From Thiomicrorhabdus cannonii (lineage in GTDB: Bacteria; Pseudomonadota; Gammaproteobacteria; Thiomicrospirales; Thiomicrospiraceae): a stretch of DNA of 64,000 nucleotides. Positions 55,080 through 64,000 of the stretch are shown here, in pieces. The position numbers and the translations under genes were made by a program. Each line of letters opens with the position of its first letter. The stretch's first letter is position 1. The notes beneath the pieces were generated by a model. That model did not search any database. It had not been told where the DNA came from and saw only the letters and a list, made by a program, of their open reading frames with translations. The stretch covers positions 124,001-188,000 of the forward strand of contig NZ_JACBGH010000004.1 in NCBI RefSeq assembly GCF_013391695.1. Direction: 5' to 3'.

Positions 55080-55901
55080 TTAAGCGTCGGTCTTATCGTT
55101 TTTATGCAGGTGCACATCCATTTGCGGATACGGAATGCTGATGCCCGCTTCGTCAAACGCCAGTTTGACCTTTTCGTTCATACTCCAGTACACATCCCAG
55201 TAATCGGCGGAATTGACCCACGGACGCACGATGAAATTGACGCTGCTGTCGGCCAGCTCGGACAGCGCCACCACCGGTGCGGGGTCTTTCAGAATACGCT
55301 CGTCTTCGGCCACCAGCTTTTCCAGAATCGCTTTGACCTGACGGATGTCGTCTTCGTAGCTGACGCCAAACACCATATCCACACGACGCGTATCGCGTGC
55401 CGAATAGTTGGTGATGGAACCGGAATAGATGGCGCCGTTAGGCACGATAATTTCCTTGTTGTCACCGGTGCGCAGGGTAGAACTGAAAATATTGACCGTC
55501 TCGACCACACCGGTCACACCACCGGCTTCAACAAAATCGCCGGCTTTGAACGGTTTGAAGACCAGAATCATCACCCCGGCTGCAAAGTTCTGCATGGAGC
55601 CTTGCAATGCCAGACCGATCGCCAAACCGGCCGCACCGATCAACGCCACCAGCGAGGTGGTATCCACGCCCAACTGATCCAACGAGGCGATAATGACAAA
55701 CAGCATCAAGACCGCATTCACAATGGAGCTGACAAAGTTAATCAGCATTTCGTCCATGGTTTTGGCACGTCCCAGCAGCTTTTTAAGCACTTTGACGACC
55801 AGTTTCACTACCCATCTACCGACCACAAAGATCAGCAATGCCAGCGCGATTTTGATTCCCCAAGGAATCGCATACTCATTCAACATCATATCCAGTTCCA
55901 T
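55080..55901 (-). CDS. Small-conductance mechanosensitive channel (MscS)
   Basis: A 273-residue MscS-type channel. Three N-terminal membrane segments are followed by the pore helix region GLAIGLALQGSMQNFAAG and the beta domain (FKPFKAGDFVEAGGVTG, VPNGAIYSGSITNYS). It opens under hypoosmotic shock. Size matches E. coli MscS. Confidence 0.93.
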   Translation of the reverse strand: MELDMMLNEYAIPWGIKIALALLIFVVGRWVVKLVVKVLKKLLGRAKTMDEMLINFVSSIVNAVLMLFVIIASLDQLGVDTTSLVALIGAAGLAIGLALQGSMQNFAAGVMILVFKPFKAGDFVEAGGVTGVVETVNIFSSTLRTGDNKEIIVPNGAIYSGSITNYSARDTRRVDMVFGVSYEDDIRQVKAILEKLVAEDERILKDPAPVVALSELADSSVNFIVRPWVNSADYWDVYWSMNEKVKLAFDEAGISIPYPQMDVHLHKNDKTDA

Positions 55902-55929
55902 AATGCCTCCTCAGACCAGAACTATAAAG

Positions 55930-56868
<939 letters not shown>

Positions 56869-56887
56869 TTAATCAAATAGTGGGAGT

Positions 56888-57373
56888 TCAATCGCGGAAG
56901 TTATTAAACTGCAATGGCATTTCCAGATCTTCCATGCCGCGCAGCAGTTGCATCACTTGCTGCAGGTCGTCGCGTTTCTTGCCGGTGACGCGCACACTGT
57001 CACCCTGATTGGCGGCCTGCACCTTCAGCTTGGAATCTTTGATCGCCTTGATGATTTTTTTAGACAGGGCGGCATCCAAGCCCTCGCGCATTTCGATCAC
57101 CTGCGTGGCGGTTTTAAGCTGGATGTTGGGGTCCTTGACCTCCATGCACTTGACGTCGATACCGCGGCGGTTGGCTTTCTCCACCAGAATGTTGTACATC
57201 TGCTCCAACTGAAACTCGGACTCCGTCTTCACCGTGACCGTCGTTCCTTTCAGCTCGTAGCTGCTGTCGGTTCCTTTAAAGTCAAAACGGGTGGTCACTT
57301 CCTTATTGGCCTGATCCACCGCGTTGGTGAGTTCGTGTTTATCCAGTTCCGAAACAATATCAAATGAAGGCAT
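56888..57373 (-). CDS. YajQ family nucleotide-binding protein
   Basis: A 161-residue YajQ with PSFDIVSELDKHELTNAVDQ at the N-terminus and RVTGKKRDDLQ at the C-terminus. The family binds nucleotides or RNA, and some members bind cyclic di-GMP. Ribosome site GGAGAAAAA. Likely co-transcribed with argB. Confidence 0.93.
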   Translation of the reverse strand: MPSFDIVSELDKHELTNAVDQANKEVTTRFDFKGTDSSYELKGTTVTVKTESEFQLEQMYNILVEKANRRGIDVKCMEVKDPNIQLKTATQVIEMREGLDAALSKKIIKAIKDSKLKVQAANQGDSVRVTGKKRDDLQQVMQLLRGMEDLEMPLQFNNFRD

Positions 57374-57387
57374 TTTTTCTCCTCAAG

Positions 57388-57417
57388 CACCCGGCCTGCT
57401 GAGTTTTTTCAGGCCGA
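57388..57417 (-). repeat. Variant AACAGGCCGG repeat with hairpin
   Basis: CCGGCCTGCTGAGTTTTTTC carries one mismatch to the core; CGGCCTG and CAGGCCG form a stem. It lies in the divergent gap between yajQ and the aminotransferase gene, which otherwise shows nothing clear. Confidence 0.7.
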
Positions 57418-57593
57418 TTTCAATCCAGTTCAAATGCTTTATTCTATCACTAGTTTTCCCGGCTAAAAGCGCCTAAAACGGCTAATTTCGGTTATTTTTC
57501 GACATCTTGCGCCGCCTTTTCCAAACAGACGTATAATAAGCGACACGATTTTATCGATGATAACCGAATGTGCCGAATGTACTGAATGTAATT

Positions 57594-58793
57594 ATGCCCA
57601 CCAAGATACCCGCCCACACCCTGCCGCTTTCCCGTTCAGCCCAATCGATCGCTCCCTTTAGAGTCATGAAAATTCTCGGCGAAGCTAAGGCGTTGGAAGC
57701 GCAAGGTCGGGACATCATCCATATGGAAATCGGCGAACCGGACTTTCCCTCGCTGGCGTGCGTCAACGAAGCCGCCTTTGCCGCTACGCAACAAGGCCTG
57801 ACCCACTATACCCCCACGCTCGGCCTGCCGGCATTACGTCAAAAACTCGCGGAGTTTTATGGCCACTTCTATCAGGCGCACGTCGATGCGGCGCGCATTC
57901 TCATCACCCCCGGCTCGAGCAGCGCGCTGCAGCTGACATTGACGGCCCTGCTGAATCCGGGCGACAAGGTGCTGATGGGCGATCCAACCTACCCGTGCAA
58001 CCGCCAGTTTGTCGAACTGCTGCACGGCCAGGTCGTCAGTGTGGCGCTGAATGAAAGCTGCAACTACCAGCTCACCCTGGCGCAGCTGCAGCGGCACTGG
58101 CAAGCCGACATCAAAGCGGTGATGGTCGCCACCCCGGCCAACCCGACCGGCACACTGATCGAGCAGTCCGAACTCTTTGCTATGGCGCAGTTTCTGGCTG
58201 AACGCAATACTTGGCTGATTGTCGACGAAATCTATCAGGGACTGGTTTACGGACGCCCGGCGGAAAGCGTGCTGGCGCACGCCGGTCTGCCCGACAATGT
58301 GATTGTCATCAACTCGTTTTCCAAATTCTTTGGCATGACCGGCTGGCGACTGGGCTGGTGCATCGCACCTCTGGCATTGATGCCGATTCTGGACCGGCTG
58401 GCGCAGAATCTCTATCTGGCAGCGCCCACGCCTTCGCAGTACGGCGCCTTGCGGGTCTTGGAGGCGGATGCCTTGGCAGAACTGGAACAACGCCGCCAAA
58501 TCTTTGAGCGCCGTCGCCAAGTGTTGATAGAGAGCATGCAACAGGCGGGATTCAAGCTGAAAACGCAGCCGCAAGGGGCTTTTTACCTGTATTGGGATGT
58601 GTCGGACTATACCGATAATGCGGAGGCATTGGCGGTCGACATTCTGGAAAAAACCGGCGTCGCCTTAACGCCGGGAACCGACTTTGGAAAACAAGAAGGC
58701 CATCACCACCTGCGGCTCGCCTATACCACCGAGGAGAAACGTTTGATTGAAGCGGTACAGCGCATCAAAACGTTTTTGAGCGCCCTGCCGTAA
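57594..58793 (+). CDS. PLP-dependent class I aminotransferase
   Basis: A 399-residue fold-type I aminotransferase. The PLP lysine lies in NSFSKFFGMTGWRLGW (about residue 238), with the NPTG motif at TPANPTGT. It resembles the aspartate/aromatic/MalY-type and YbdL-like groups; amino acid specificity unclear. ATG at 57594 is preferred; an in-frame ATG at 57570 is possible, and no good ribosome site is seen for either. Confidence 0.85.
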   Translation: MPTKIPAHTLPLSRSAQSIAPFRVMKILGEAKALEAQGRDIIHMEIGEPDFPSLACVNEAAFAATQQGLTHYTPTLGLPALRQKLAEFYGHFYQAHVDAARILITPGSSSALQLTLTALLNPGDKVLMGDPTYPCNRQFVELLHGQVVSVALNESCNYQLTLAQLQRHWQADIKAVMVATPANPTGTLIEQSELFAMAQFLAERNTWLIVDEIYQGLVYGRPAESVLAHAGLPDNVIVINSFSKFFGMTGWRLGWCIAPLALMPILDRLAQNLYLAAPTPSQYGALRVLEADALAELEQRRQIFERRRQVLIESMQQAGFKLKTQPQGAFYLYWDVSDYTDNAEALAVDILEKTGVALTPGTDFGKQEGHHHLRLAYTTEEKRLIEAVQRIKTFLSALP

Positions 58794-58818
58794 ACACCTA
58801 AGTAAACACCTAAACAAT

Positions 58819-59640
58819 TTACGCGCTGAACACAATCAGACTCTTACGAACCGTATCCACCACATCCTTGCCGATCATCAGGTCCTCTTGCGCCTGAGCC
58901 AGATACTGGCGCGCCTCTTCGGTCACGTAAGTGCCGTAAGAAACCTCGTTGACAATCGAGTTGGCCACCTGCACCATCGATGCCATGCCGCGCATTTTGT
59001 CGTTGGCAATCACCTCCGGGGAACGGTGATGCAGCATAATTACGTTCAACATTTCCACCGGAAGCTGCCATTTCTTGCCGATCAAAAGGCCGATATCGCC
59101 ATGGTTTGAGCCGTAAAACTTGTTCTCCAGACTCATCCCTCTAATGGGATTGGCATGCACCTTCAAAAAAACCTTGGGGTAGTTCTCGGGGTCTTTAGAG
59201 GCCAGCAACAGACAACCCGCATTATGGAACAGTCCCAGCAGATAGGCCTCATCACGCGAAACCCCTTCCAGATACTCGGACAACTCCGCACAGCAAAAGG
59301 CGACATCCTTGGAGTGTTCGACAATCTCCTCAAAGTGACGGCCACTGAAAAGATTGTTCAAGGCCGCGGCCACCACCAGGTTTTTCAGGTTAATCAACCC
59401 CAGCACATCCACGGCTTCACGAATCGATTTGACCGGCACCTTGAGTTTCATCACCGGCGAGTTAACCAGACGCATGACCTCGCCGGAAAGCTTGACGTTA
59501 CTTTCTATAATGCGCGTTATGTCCTGAAAGTTTGGAAATTTGCTTGCCAGCACCGCATCCAGCTCCAGAATCTCTTTGGGCAGGTCAGGAATTTTGACTC
59601 CCTGAATCGCCTGCACCGCGGCACGTAATTTTTGTTCCAT
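58819..59640 (-). CDS. HDOD domain protein
   Basis: A 273-residue protein mostly made of one HDOD domain (IPDLPKEILELDAVLAS..., VLGLINLKNLVVAAAL, LGLFHNAGCLLLA). HDOD is a degenerate HD domain without phosphodiesterase residues, used in signalling scaffolds. No partner domain is present. Gap of 131 bp to algC shows nothing. Confidence 0.85.
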   Translation of the reverse strand: MEQKLRAAVQAIQGVKIPDLPKEILELDAVLASKFPNFQDITRIIESNVKLSGEVMRLVNSPVMKLKVPVKSIREAVDVLGLINLKNLVVAAALNNLFSGRHFEEIVEHSKDVAFCCAELSEYLEGVSRDEAYLLGLFHNAGCLLLASKDPENYPKVFLKVHANPIRGMSLENKFYGSNHGDIGLLIGKKWQLPVEMLNVIMLHHRSPEVIANDKMRGMASMVQVANSIVNEVSYGTYVTEEARQYLAQAQEDLMIGKDVVDTVRKSLIVFSA

Positions 59641-59771
59641 TTTGCCACTCTACTCTCAATTTACCGGACAATATTAATCAGCTTTGATGGCGCTCACTAG
59701 CAGAAAGATTTTATATTGTCATCAATAAAAATATTTAATAAGACGTTTTACCAATTCACTCAACGCCATCT

Positions 59772-61151
59772 TCAAAACGGCAGTTTCAAATCCGGTTTAA
59801 CTTGCAACATCAGGGTTCTGAATGCCTCCTGAATGCGCTTGAGCGCTTCGGGGGTTTCGCCCTCAAAACGCATCACCAGCACCGGCGTGGTATTGGACGG
59901 ACGCACCAGCCCCCAACCGTCGGCAAAATCGGCGCGGATGCCGTCCAGATCAAACACCTTGGCATCCGGAAAATGCGCCACCGCTTTGAACTGTTCCATA
60001 AACGCATAATGCTCGCCTTCGGCAAATTCCACATCCATCTCCGGCGTGTTATAGGCATCCGGCAGCGCCGAAAACAAGGCGTGCGCACTGCCCGGTTGAC
60101 TCGCCACAATCTCCAGCATGCGCGCTGCGGTGTAGATGCCGTCGTCAAACCCGTACCAGCGCTCCTTGAAAAAGATATGCCCCGACATCTCGCCCGCCAG
60201 CGCCGCGCCGGTCTCTTTCAGTTTGGCCTTGATAAACGAGTGGCCGGTTTTCCACATGGTCGGCTTGCCGCCGTCCGCAGCGATCTCTTTGGGCAACAGC
60301 GAGGAACATTTGATGTCGAACAGAATCTCCGCCCCCGGCACACGGCTCAACACATCACGCGCATAGAGCATCATCTGGCGGTCGGCATACAACACCTGCC
60401 CTTCATTATCGACGACACCGCAGCGGTCGCCGTCGCCGTCAAACGCCAAACCGATGTCGGCTTGAAGTTCTTTGACCTTGGCAATCAGCTCCACCAGATT
60501 CTTCGGCTTGGCCGGATCGGGATGGTGATTGGGGAAAGTGCCGTCAACGTCACAATACATCTCGGTGACATCGCAGCCCAGATCGCGCAGAATTTGCGGC
60601 GCATAGGCACCGGCCACGCCATTACCCGCATCCACCACAATTTTGAGCGGGCGCTTAAGGTGAATGCCAGTCACAATCGCATGATGATAAGCCGGCGCAA
60701 TGTTAAGTTCGCTGAAACGGCCCGCACCTTGGGTGAAATCGTCATTCTGGATGCGTTTCAGCAGGGTTTGAATCCACTCGCCGGAGAGCGTGGTGCCGTT
60801 GACCACCATCTTGATGCCATTGTAATTCGGCGGATTATGCGAGCCGGTAATCGCCGCGCAGGAGTTCACGCCCTCCAAGGTGGCCGCGGCAAAATAGACC
60901 ATCGGTGTGGTCACCTCACCGATATAAATCACGTCCACGCCGGCGGCCTGCAGGCCTTTGGCCAAGCGCTCGATAAAACGCGGCCCCGACAAGCGGCCGT
61001 CGCGGCCGATGACGATTTTGGTCTGCCCCGACAAAATCACCTCGGAACCCAACGCCCGGCCTATCAACTCCACGGTTTCGTCGGTGAGCGCCTCATCCAC
61101 GACTCCGCGAATGTCATAGGCTCTAAAAATGCTTTCCACTACCTGCTCCAT
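59772..61151 (-). CDS. algC: Phosphomannomutase/phosphoglucomutase AlgC
   Basis: A 459-residue alpha-D-phosphohexomutase. The phosphoserine is in AITGSHNPPNYNG (about residue 103), the metal loop in DGDGDRCG, and the sugar loop in GEMSGHIFF. It supplies sugars for exopolysaccharide, LPS and alginate-type polymers. It follows dut, as in Pseudomonas (dut-algC-argB). Confidence 0.94.
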   Translation of the reverse strand: MEQVVESIFRAYDIRGVVDEALTDETVELIGRALGSEVILSGQTKIVIGRDGRLSGPRFIERLAKGLQAAGVDVIYIGEVTTPMVYFAAATLEGVNSCAAITGSHNPPNYNGIKMVVNGTTLSGEWIQTLLKRIQNDDFTQGAGRFSELNIAPAYHHAIVTGIHLKRPLKIVVDAGNGVAGAYAPQILRDLGCDVTEMYCDVDGTFPNHHPDPAKPKNLVELIAKVKELQADIGLAFDGDGDRCGVVDNEGQVLYADRQMMLYARDVLSRVPGAEILFDIKCSSLLPKEIAADGGKPTMWKTGHSFIKAKLKETGAALAGEMSGHIFFKERWYGFDDGIYTAARMLEIVASQPGSAHALFSALPDAYNTPEMDVEFAEGEHYAFMEQFKAVAHFPDAKVFDLDGIRADFADGWGLVRPSNTTPVLVMRFEGETPEALKRIQEAFRTLMLQVKPDLKLPF

Positions 61152-61171
61152 ACGTTTTCCCTACTTGCTTC

Positions 61172-61191
61172 AGACCCGGCCTGTTCAGTTT
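61172..61191 (-). repeat. AACAGGCCGG-family repeat between dut and algC
   Basis: Exact core at 61176-61185 with CAGTTT tail in the 49-bp gap of a minus-strand operon. Confidence 0.9.
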
Positions 61192-61200
61192 ATTTGAAGT

Positions 61201-61662
61201 TCATTTAGTGCCGGTAGAACCGAAACCACCCTGACCGCGCTCGGTGGCATCGCCGAACTCTTCCACTTGCGTGAACACCGGTTGCAATACCGGGACAATC
61301 ACCATCTGCGCAATACGCTCGCCAACCTGCACCGTATAAGGCGTGTCGCTGCGGTTCCAGCAGGACACCATCAAAGGCCCCTGATAATCGGAGTCGATCA
61401 GCCCAACCAGATTACCCAGCACGATGCCGTGCTTGTGCCCCAAACCGGAGCGCGGCAACAGCATGGCGGCCAGGCCGGCATCGTCCAGATGAATCGCCAT
61501 GCCGGTCGGAATCAGCACCGTCTGCCCCGGTTCGATCGTCAATTCCGCCTCGATACAAGCGCGCAAATCCAAGCCGGCGGAACCTTTGGTGCCGTAATGC
61601 GGCATTTCAATTTCTTTGCCTAAACGCGGGTCCAAAATCTTGTATTGCACTTGGATGGTCAT
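61201..61662 (-). CDS. dut: Deoxyuridine triphosphatase
   Basis: A 153-residue trimeric dUTPase. Motifs [31 protein letters not shown] and the C-terminal GFGSTG are all present. ATG at 61662 has AGGAAGAAGAG upstream. Hydrolyses dUTP to keep uracil out of DNA. Confidence 0.95.
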   Translation of the reverse strand: MTIQVQYKILDPRLGKEIEMPHYGTKGSAGLDLRACIEAELTIEPGQTVLIPTGMAIHLDDAGLAAMLLPRSGLGHKHGIVLGNLVGLIDSDYQGPLMVSCWNRSDTPYTVQVGERIAQMVIVPVLQPVFTQVEEFGDATERGQGGFGSTGTK

Positions 61663-61816
61663 CTCTTCTTCCTCATTTGCTTCAGCATTCAAATGGCCAC
61701 TATTCTAACCCAAACTTTAGGACGGATATGCAGAAACAGAAAGCATCGACAAAACCCGCAAAACATGCACAATGAAAGACCTAGATACTCATCAATATCG
61801 CCGCAAAGGAGACCGT

Positions 61817-62713
61817 ATGCGCCCTACCCCTGCAATCAAACCGCTTCTTAAAGGACTCTGCCTAGCCGGCCTGTTCACTTTTGGCTGGCTGCAAAACGCA
61901 CAGGCCGACAGCATCCACCTTAAAGACGCCGGCTTCGCCACCCCCGAATCGATGGAGTATTACGCCGCCGAAGACGTCTATCTGGTCGCCAATATCAACG
62001 GCAGCCCGTTTGAAAAGGACGACAACGGTTTTATCTCCAAAGTCAGCCCGGACGGCAAAGTCGTCGCGCTCAAATGGCTGGACGGCGAAGCGGCCGATGT
62101 GGCCCTGAACGCCCCCAAAGGCATGACGATTCTCAACAACCGCCTGTACATTGCCGACATCGACCGCATTCGCGTGTTTTCACTGCCTGACGGCAAACAG
62201 CTTAAGGACATCATGGTGCCCGGCAGCAGCTTTATGAACGGTTTGAGCGTGGCTGACGACAACGCCCTTTACGCGACCGACAGCGGCATGGCGCCGGGTT
62301 TTAAACCGTCGGGAACGGACGCGGTGTACCGCATTTCAACCAGCGGCAAAATCGAAACCCTGCAAAAAGGCGCTTTGGGCCATCCTAACGGCATTATTGC
62401 CAACAACAAAGGTTCGGTGATGGTGACTCTGGGCAGCGGCCAGGCCTACTTTATGGATGCAAACGGCCACGTCGATGCACGCATGACCCTGCCGTTTAAC
62501 CGCTTGGACGGCCTGCTGAAAATGGCCGACGGCCGCTTCATCACCTCCAGCTGGGCGGCCAAAGCCATTGTGGCCATTAACCCCGACTACACCTTAAGCA
62601 CCTTGGCTGAAGGCTTGGAGTCACCGGCTGACCTTGGCTATGACGACAAGCGCAACCGCCTGCTGGTGCCGCTGTTTTTGAAAGACGAAATCGTGATTAT
62701 TCCTCTGGAATGA
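61817..62713 (+). CDS. Exported beta-propeller (SMP-30/NHL-like) protein
   Basis: A 298-residue protein with a signal peptide (MRPTPAIKPLLKGLCLAGLF...AQA). The rest repeats short propeller-like blades (NNRLYIADIDRIRVFSLPDG, NALYATDSG, HPNGIIANNKGSVMVTLGSG, ESPADLGYDDKRNRLLVPL), like SMP-30/gluconolactonase or NHL proteins. Enzymatic residues cannot be assigned, so function is unknown. ATG at 61817 follows AAAGGAGACCGT. One AACAGGCCGG copy lies in the signal-peptide codons. Confidence 0.75.
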   Translation: MRPTPAIKPLLKGLCLAGLFTFGWLQNAQADSIHLKDAGFATPESMEYYAAEDVYLVANINGSPFEKDDNGFISKVSPDGKVVALKWLDGEAADVALNAPKGMTILNNRLYIADIDRIRVFSLPDGKQLKDIMVPGSSFMNGLSVADDNALYATDSGMAPGFKPSGTDAVYRISTSGKIETLQKGALGHPNGIIANNKGSVMVTLGSGQAYFMDANGHVDARMTLPFNRLDGLLKMADGRFITSSWAAKAIVAINPDYTLSTLAEGLESPADLGYDDKRNRLLVPLFLKDEIVIIPLE

Positions 62714-62724
62714 TCACCCAAAGC

Positions 62725-62746
62725 CGGGGGAGGTTAGCCGCCCCCG
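62725..62746 (+). terminator. Possible hairpin after the propeller gene
   Basis: CGGGGG and CCCCCG pair around a 10-nt loop; no clear T run. Confidence 0.45.
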
Positions 62747-62898
62747 TTCTCTTGTTGGCTCAGCCCCCTTAAAACGGCTTCTGGCCGTACTAAATTGATT
62801 TATTTGGGTTTATAGGAATGATGCGTTAAGCTAACCGACAGTACACCGAAACATCTCAATAGACATTCCCCTGCACACTTGTGGTGTTGAGAAAGCAA

Positions 62899-64000
62899 AT
62901 GAAGCCAAGCATCCTGTCAGAAAAATCGTTTTTCAATCTTCAGCTGAGCAGTTCATTGGCTTTCACGTCGCTGCTGGCCTTGATCTTAACGGCGTTTTTT
63001 ATCTACAGCCAATGGCACAGCTATCTCACCCAGTCTCAGGCCTTCAGAAAAAGCTTTTCCGACACCCAATTCTCCATGCTGAATGAGGCGGTGACCCAGG
63101 AAAAAAACTATATCGAATCCTTAATCGGTAAACGCCAATTCGATGTGCAACAGCAGCACAGCGTGTTGGAACGCCTCCGCCAATTGCGAATCGGTCCCAA
63201 TAAAAACGGCTACTTCTTTGTACTGAAGCTCAACAGTATCAACGGCGGCGAAGACTTTGCGCGCCATCTGCTACTGCCCATCGACCCCTCCCAGGAAGGC
63301 CAACCGATGAGCTCCCACGATACCGACAGCCAGGGCAATTATTATCGCAAAGACTATCTGCATCAGCTTAAAGAGCACGGCAAGGCCGAAGCGCGTTACT
63401 GGTACGACAAGCCCGGCAGCGATTTCGCCAGCCAGAAAATCAGCGTGATCTACTGGATTAAGCCGGTGAATTGGATTGTCGGCGCCGGCCTCTACCTGGA
63501 TGATCTGGAGAGTGTCATCCATGAACAGGAGCAACAACTGCGAAAGGCGTTTTTTATGCAGGCCGCCACCGCCTTTTTAATGACCCTGCTGTTTTTGATA
63601 ATCGCCACCAGCATTAACCTCTATCTGCAAGGCAAGCTCAAAATCCGCTTTGCCGCACTCAAATCGCAATTGACCGAGTCGCAGAAACAGCTGGAAGATT
63701 TCAACCTGAATCTGGAAAAAGAGGTGGCGCAGAAAACCCGTGAACTGGAAAATCTCTATCAGCGTGATCCGCTGACCGGGCTTTTCAATCGCAGCAAGCT
63801 GCTGTCCGACCTCGAAAAACACGCCTCTGCAAGCCCTACAAAAGGGTTTATTCTTATCGATATCGACGGTTTTAAAGAACTCAACGACCTTTTCGGCAAC
63901 GAAATGGGCGATCGCCTGCTTGTTTGCCTGGCAAAAAATTTGCAGACCCTCATCCCCGACACCCGGGAGGTTTACCGGGTTGGCGGCGACGAGTTCCTGG
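62899..64000 (+). CDS. Cache-GGDEF diguanylate cyclase, cut by window end
   Basis: An open frame of 367 codons that runs off the window. A membrane segment (residues about 14-33), a periplasmic Cache domain (NGYFFVLK..., YWIKPVNWIVGAGLY), a second segment (about 220-240), a coiled-coil and a GGDEF domain starting at DPLTGLFNR follow; the GGDEF motif itself is reached (VGGDEF) at the very end. It is predicted to make cyclic di-GMP in response to a small ligand. The start may be this ATG or an in-frame GTG at 62884. Confidence 0.85.
   Translation, partial: MKPSILSEKSFFNLQLSSSLAFTSLLALILTAFFIYSQWHSYLTQSQAFRKSFSDTQFSMLNEAVTQEKNYIESLIGKRQFDVQQQHSVLERLRQLRIGPNKNGYFFVLKLNSINGGEDFARHLLLPIDPSQEGQPMSSHDTDSQGNYYRKDYLHQLKEHGKAEARYWYDKPGSDFASQKISVIYWIKPVNWIVGAGLYLDDLESVIHEQEQQLRKAFFMQAATAFLMTLLFLIIATSINLYLQGKLKIRFAALKSQLTESQKQLEDFNLNLEKEVAQKTRELENLYQRDPLTGLFNRSKLLSDLEKHASASPTKGFILIDIDGFKELNDLFGNEMGDRLLVCLAKNLQTLIPDTREVYRVGGDEFL

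Noticed and set aside
57563-57592. GAATGT repeats before the aminotransferase gene
   Set aside because: Three loose copies around possible start codons without any other signal.

Overview
The window is a 64 kb piece of a gammaproteobacterial chromosome. Evidence is the Pseudomonas-like dut-algC-argB-pyrE neighbourhood, PpnN, YajQ, Rof, SixA, a NifA-type sigma-54 activator and OmpA-type envelope proteins. YeeE/YedE and TauE sulfur-compound transporters, a cyanase, FolE2 and Mqo-type metabolism would fit a free-living chemolithotroph of the Thiomicrospira kind, but that is a low-confidence guess. No rRNA, CRISPR array, phage or intact transposase was seen. One tRNA (Arg-CCG) is present.

Layout. 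(1) 0-10.4 kb looks like a light/UV-response block: a four-gene minus-strand operon (FAD amine-oxidase-like, DUF1365, Cfa-like, DUF3833 lipoprotein), a divergent SDR/SnoaL pair, then DUF2256, an FeS-type photolyase and a TIGR01777 epimerase. A soluble PAS-PAS chemoreceptor follows, flanked by two related, terminator-ended small transcripts whose promoters carry the same TTATACA element found at the other promoters of the block. (2) 10.5-22.3 kb is a distinct, more AT-rich cluster: RraA-like, DUF302, rubredoxin/FAD reductase, acyl-CoA-dehydrogenase-like flavoprotein and OsmC-like protein on the minus strand; cyanase, an NrtA/CynA-type ABC importer, a NifA-like sigma-54 activator and a porin on the plus strand. 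Sigma-54 promoters and an upstream TTGTTAACA palindrome tie these units into one predicted regulon. (3) 22.5-30.5 kb: tRNA-Arg, a BFD-like protein, a phosphorylase, a sulfur transporter and an arsenic operon (arsR divergent from an SO_0444/ArsP-type permease, a Cys-rich thioredoxin fusion, GAPDH and ArsJ). (4) 30.7-64 kb is mainly housekeeping: Mqo-like, COG0523/FolE2, PpnN, RNA helicase, SSADH, dihydroorotase, YidD, Ppk1/Ppx, flavoprotein reductase, endonuclease IV, PyrE, SixA, OmpA, MscS, ArgB, YajQ, aminotransferase, AlgC, Dut and several HDOD/EAL/GGDEF proteins.

Three things stand out. First, the 10-mer AACAGGCCGG (longer consensus about AAACTCAACAGGCCGGGT) occurs 20 times on both strands, half between genes (sometimes as hairpins) and half inside genes, a pattern like that of DNA uptake sequences. 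Second, the sigma-54/TTGTTAACA-controlled cyanase cluster pairs cyanate use with an oxidoreductase module whose active sites look unorthodox. Third, the twin small RNAs flank the chemoreceptor. A 162-bp MITE and three long inverted-repeat elements built from CACGAAG/CACAGAG-like units are also present.
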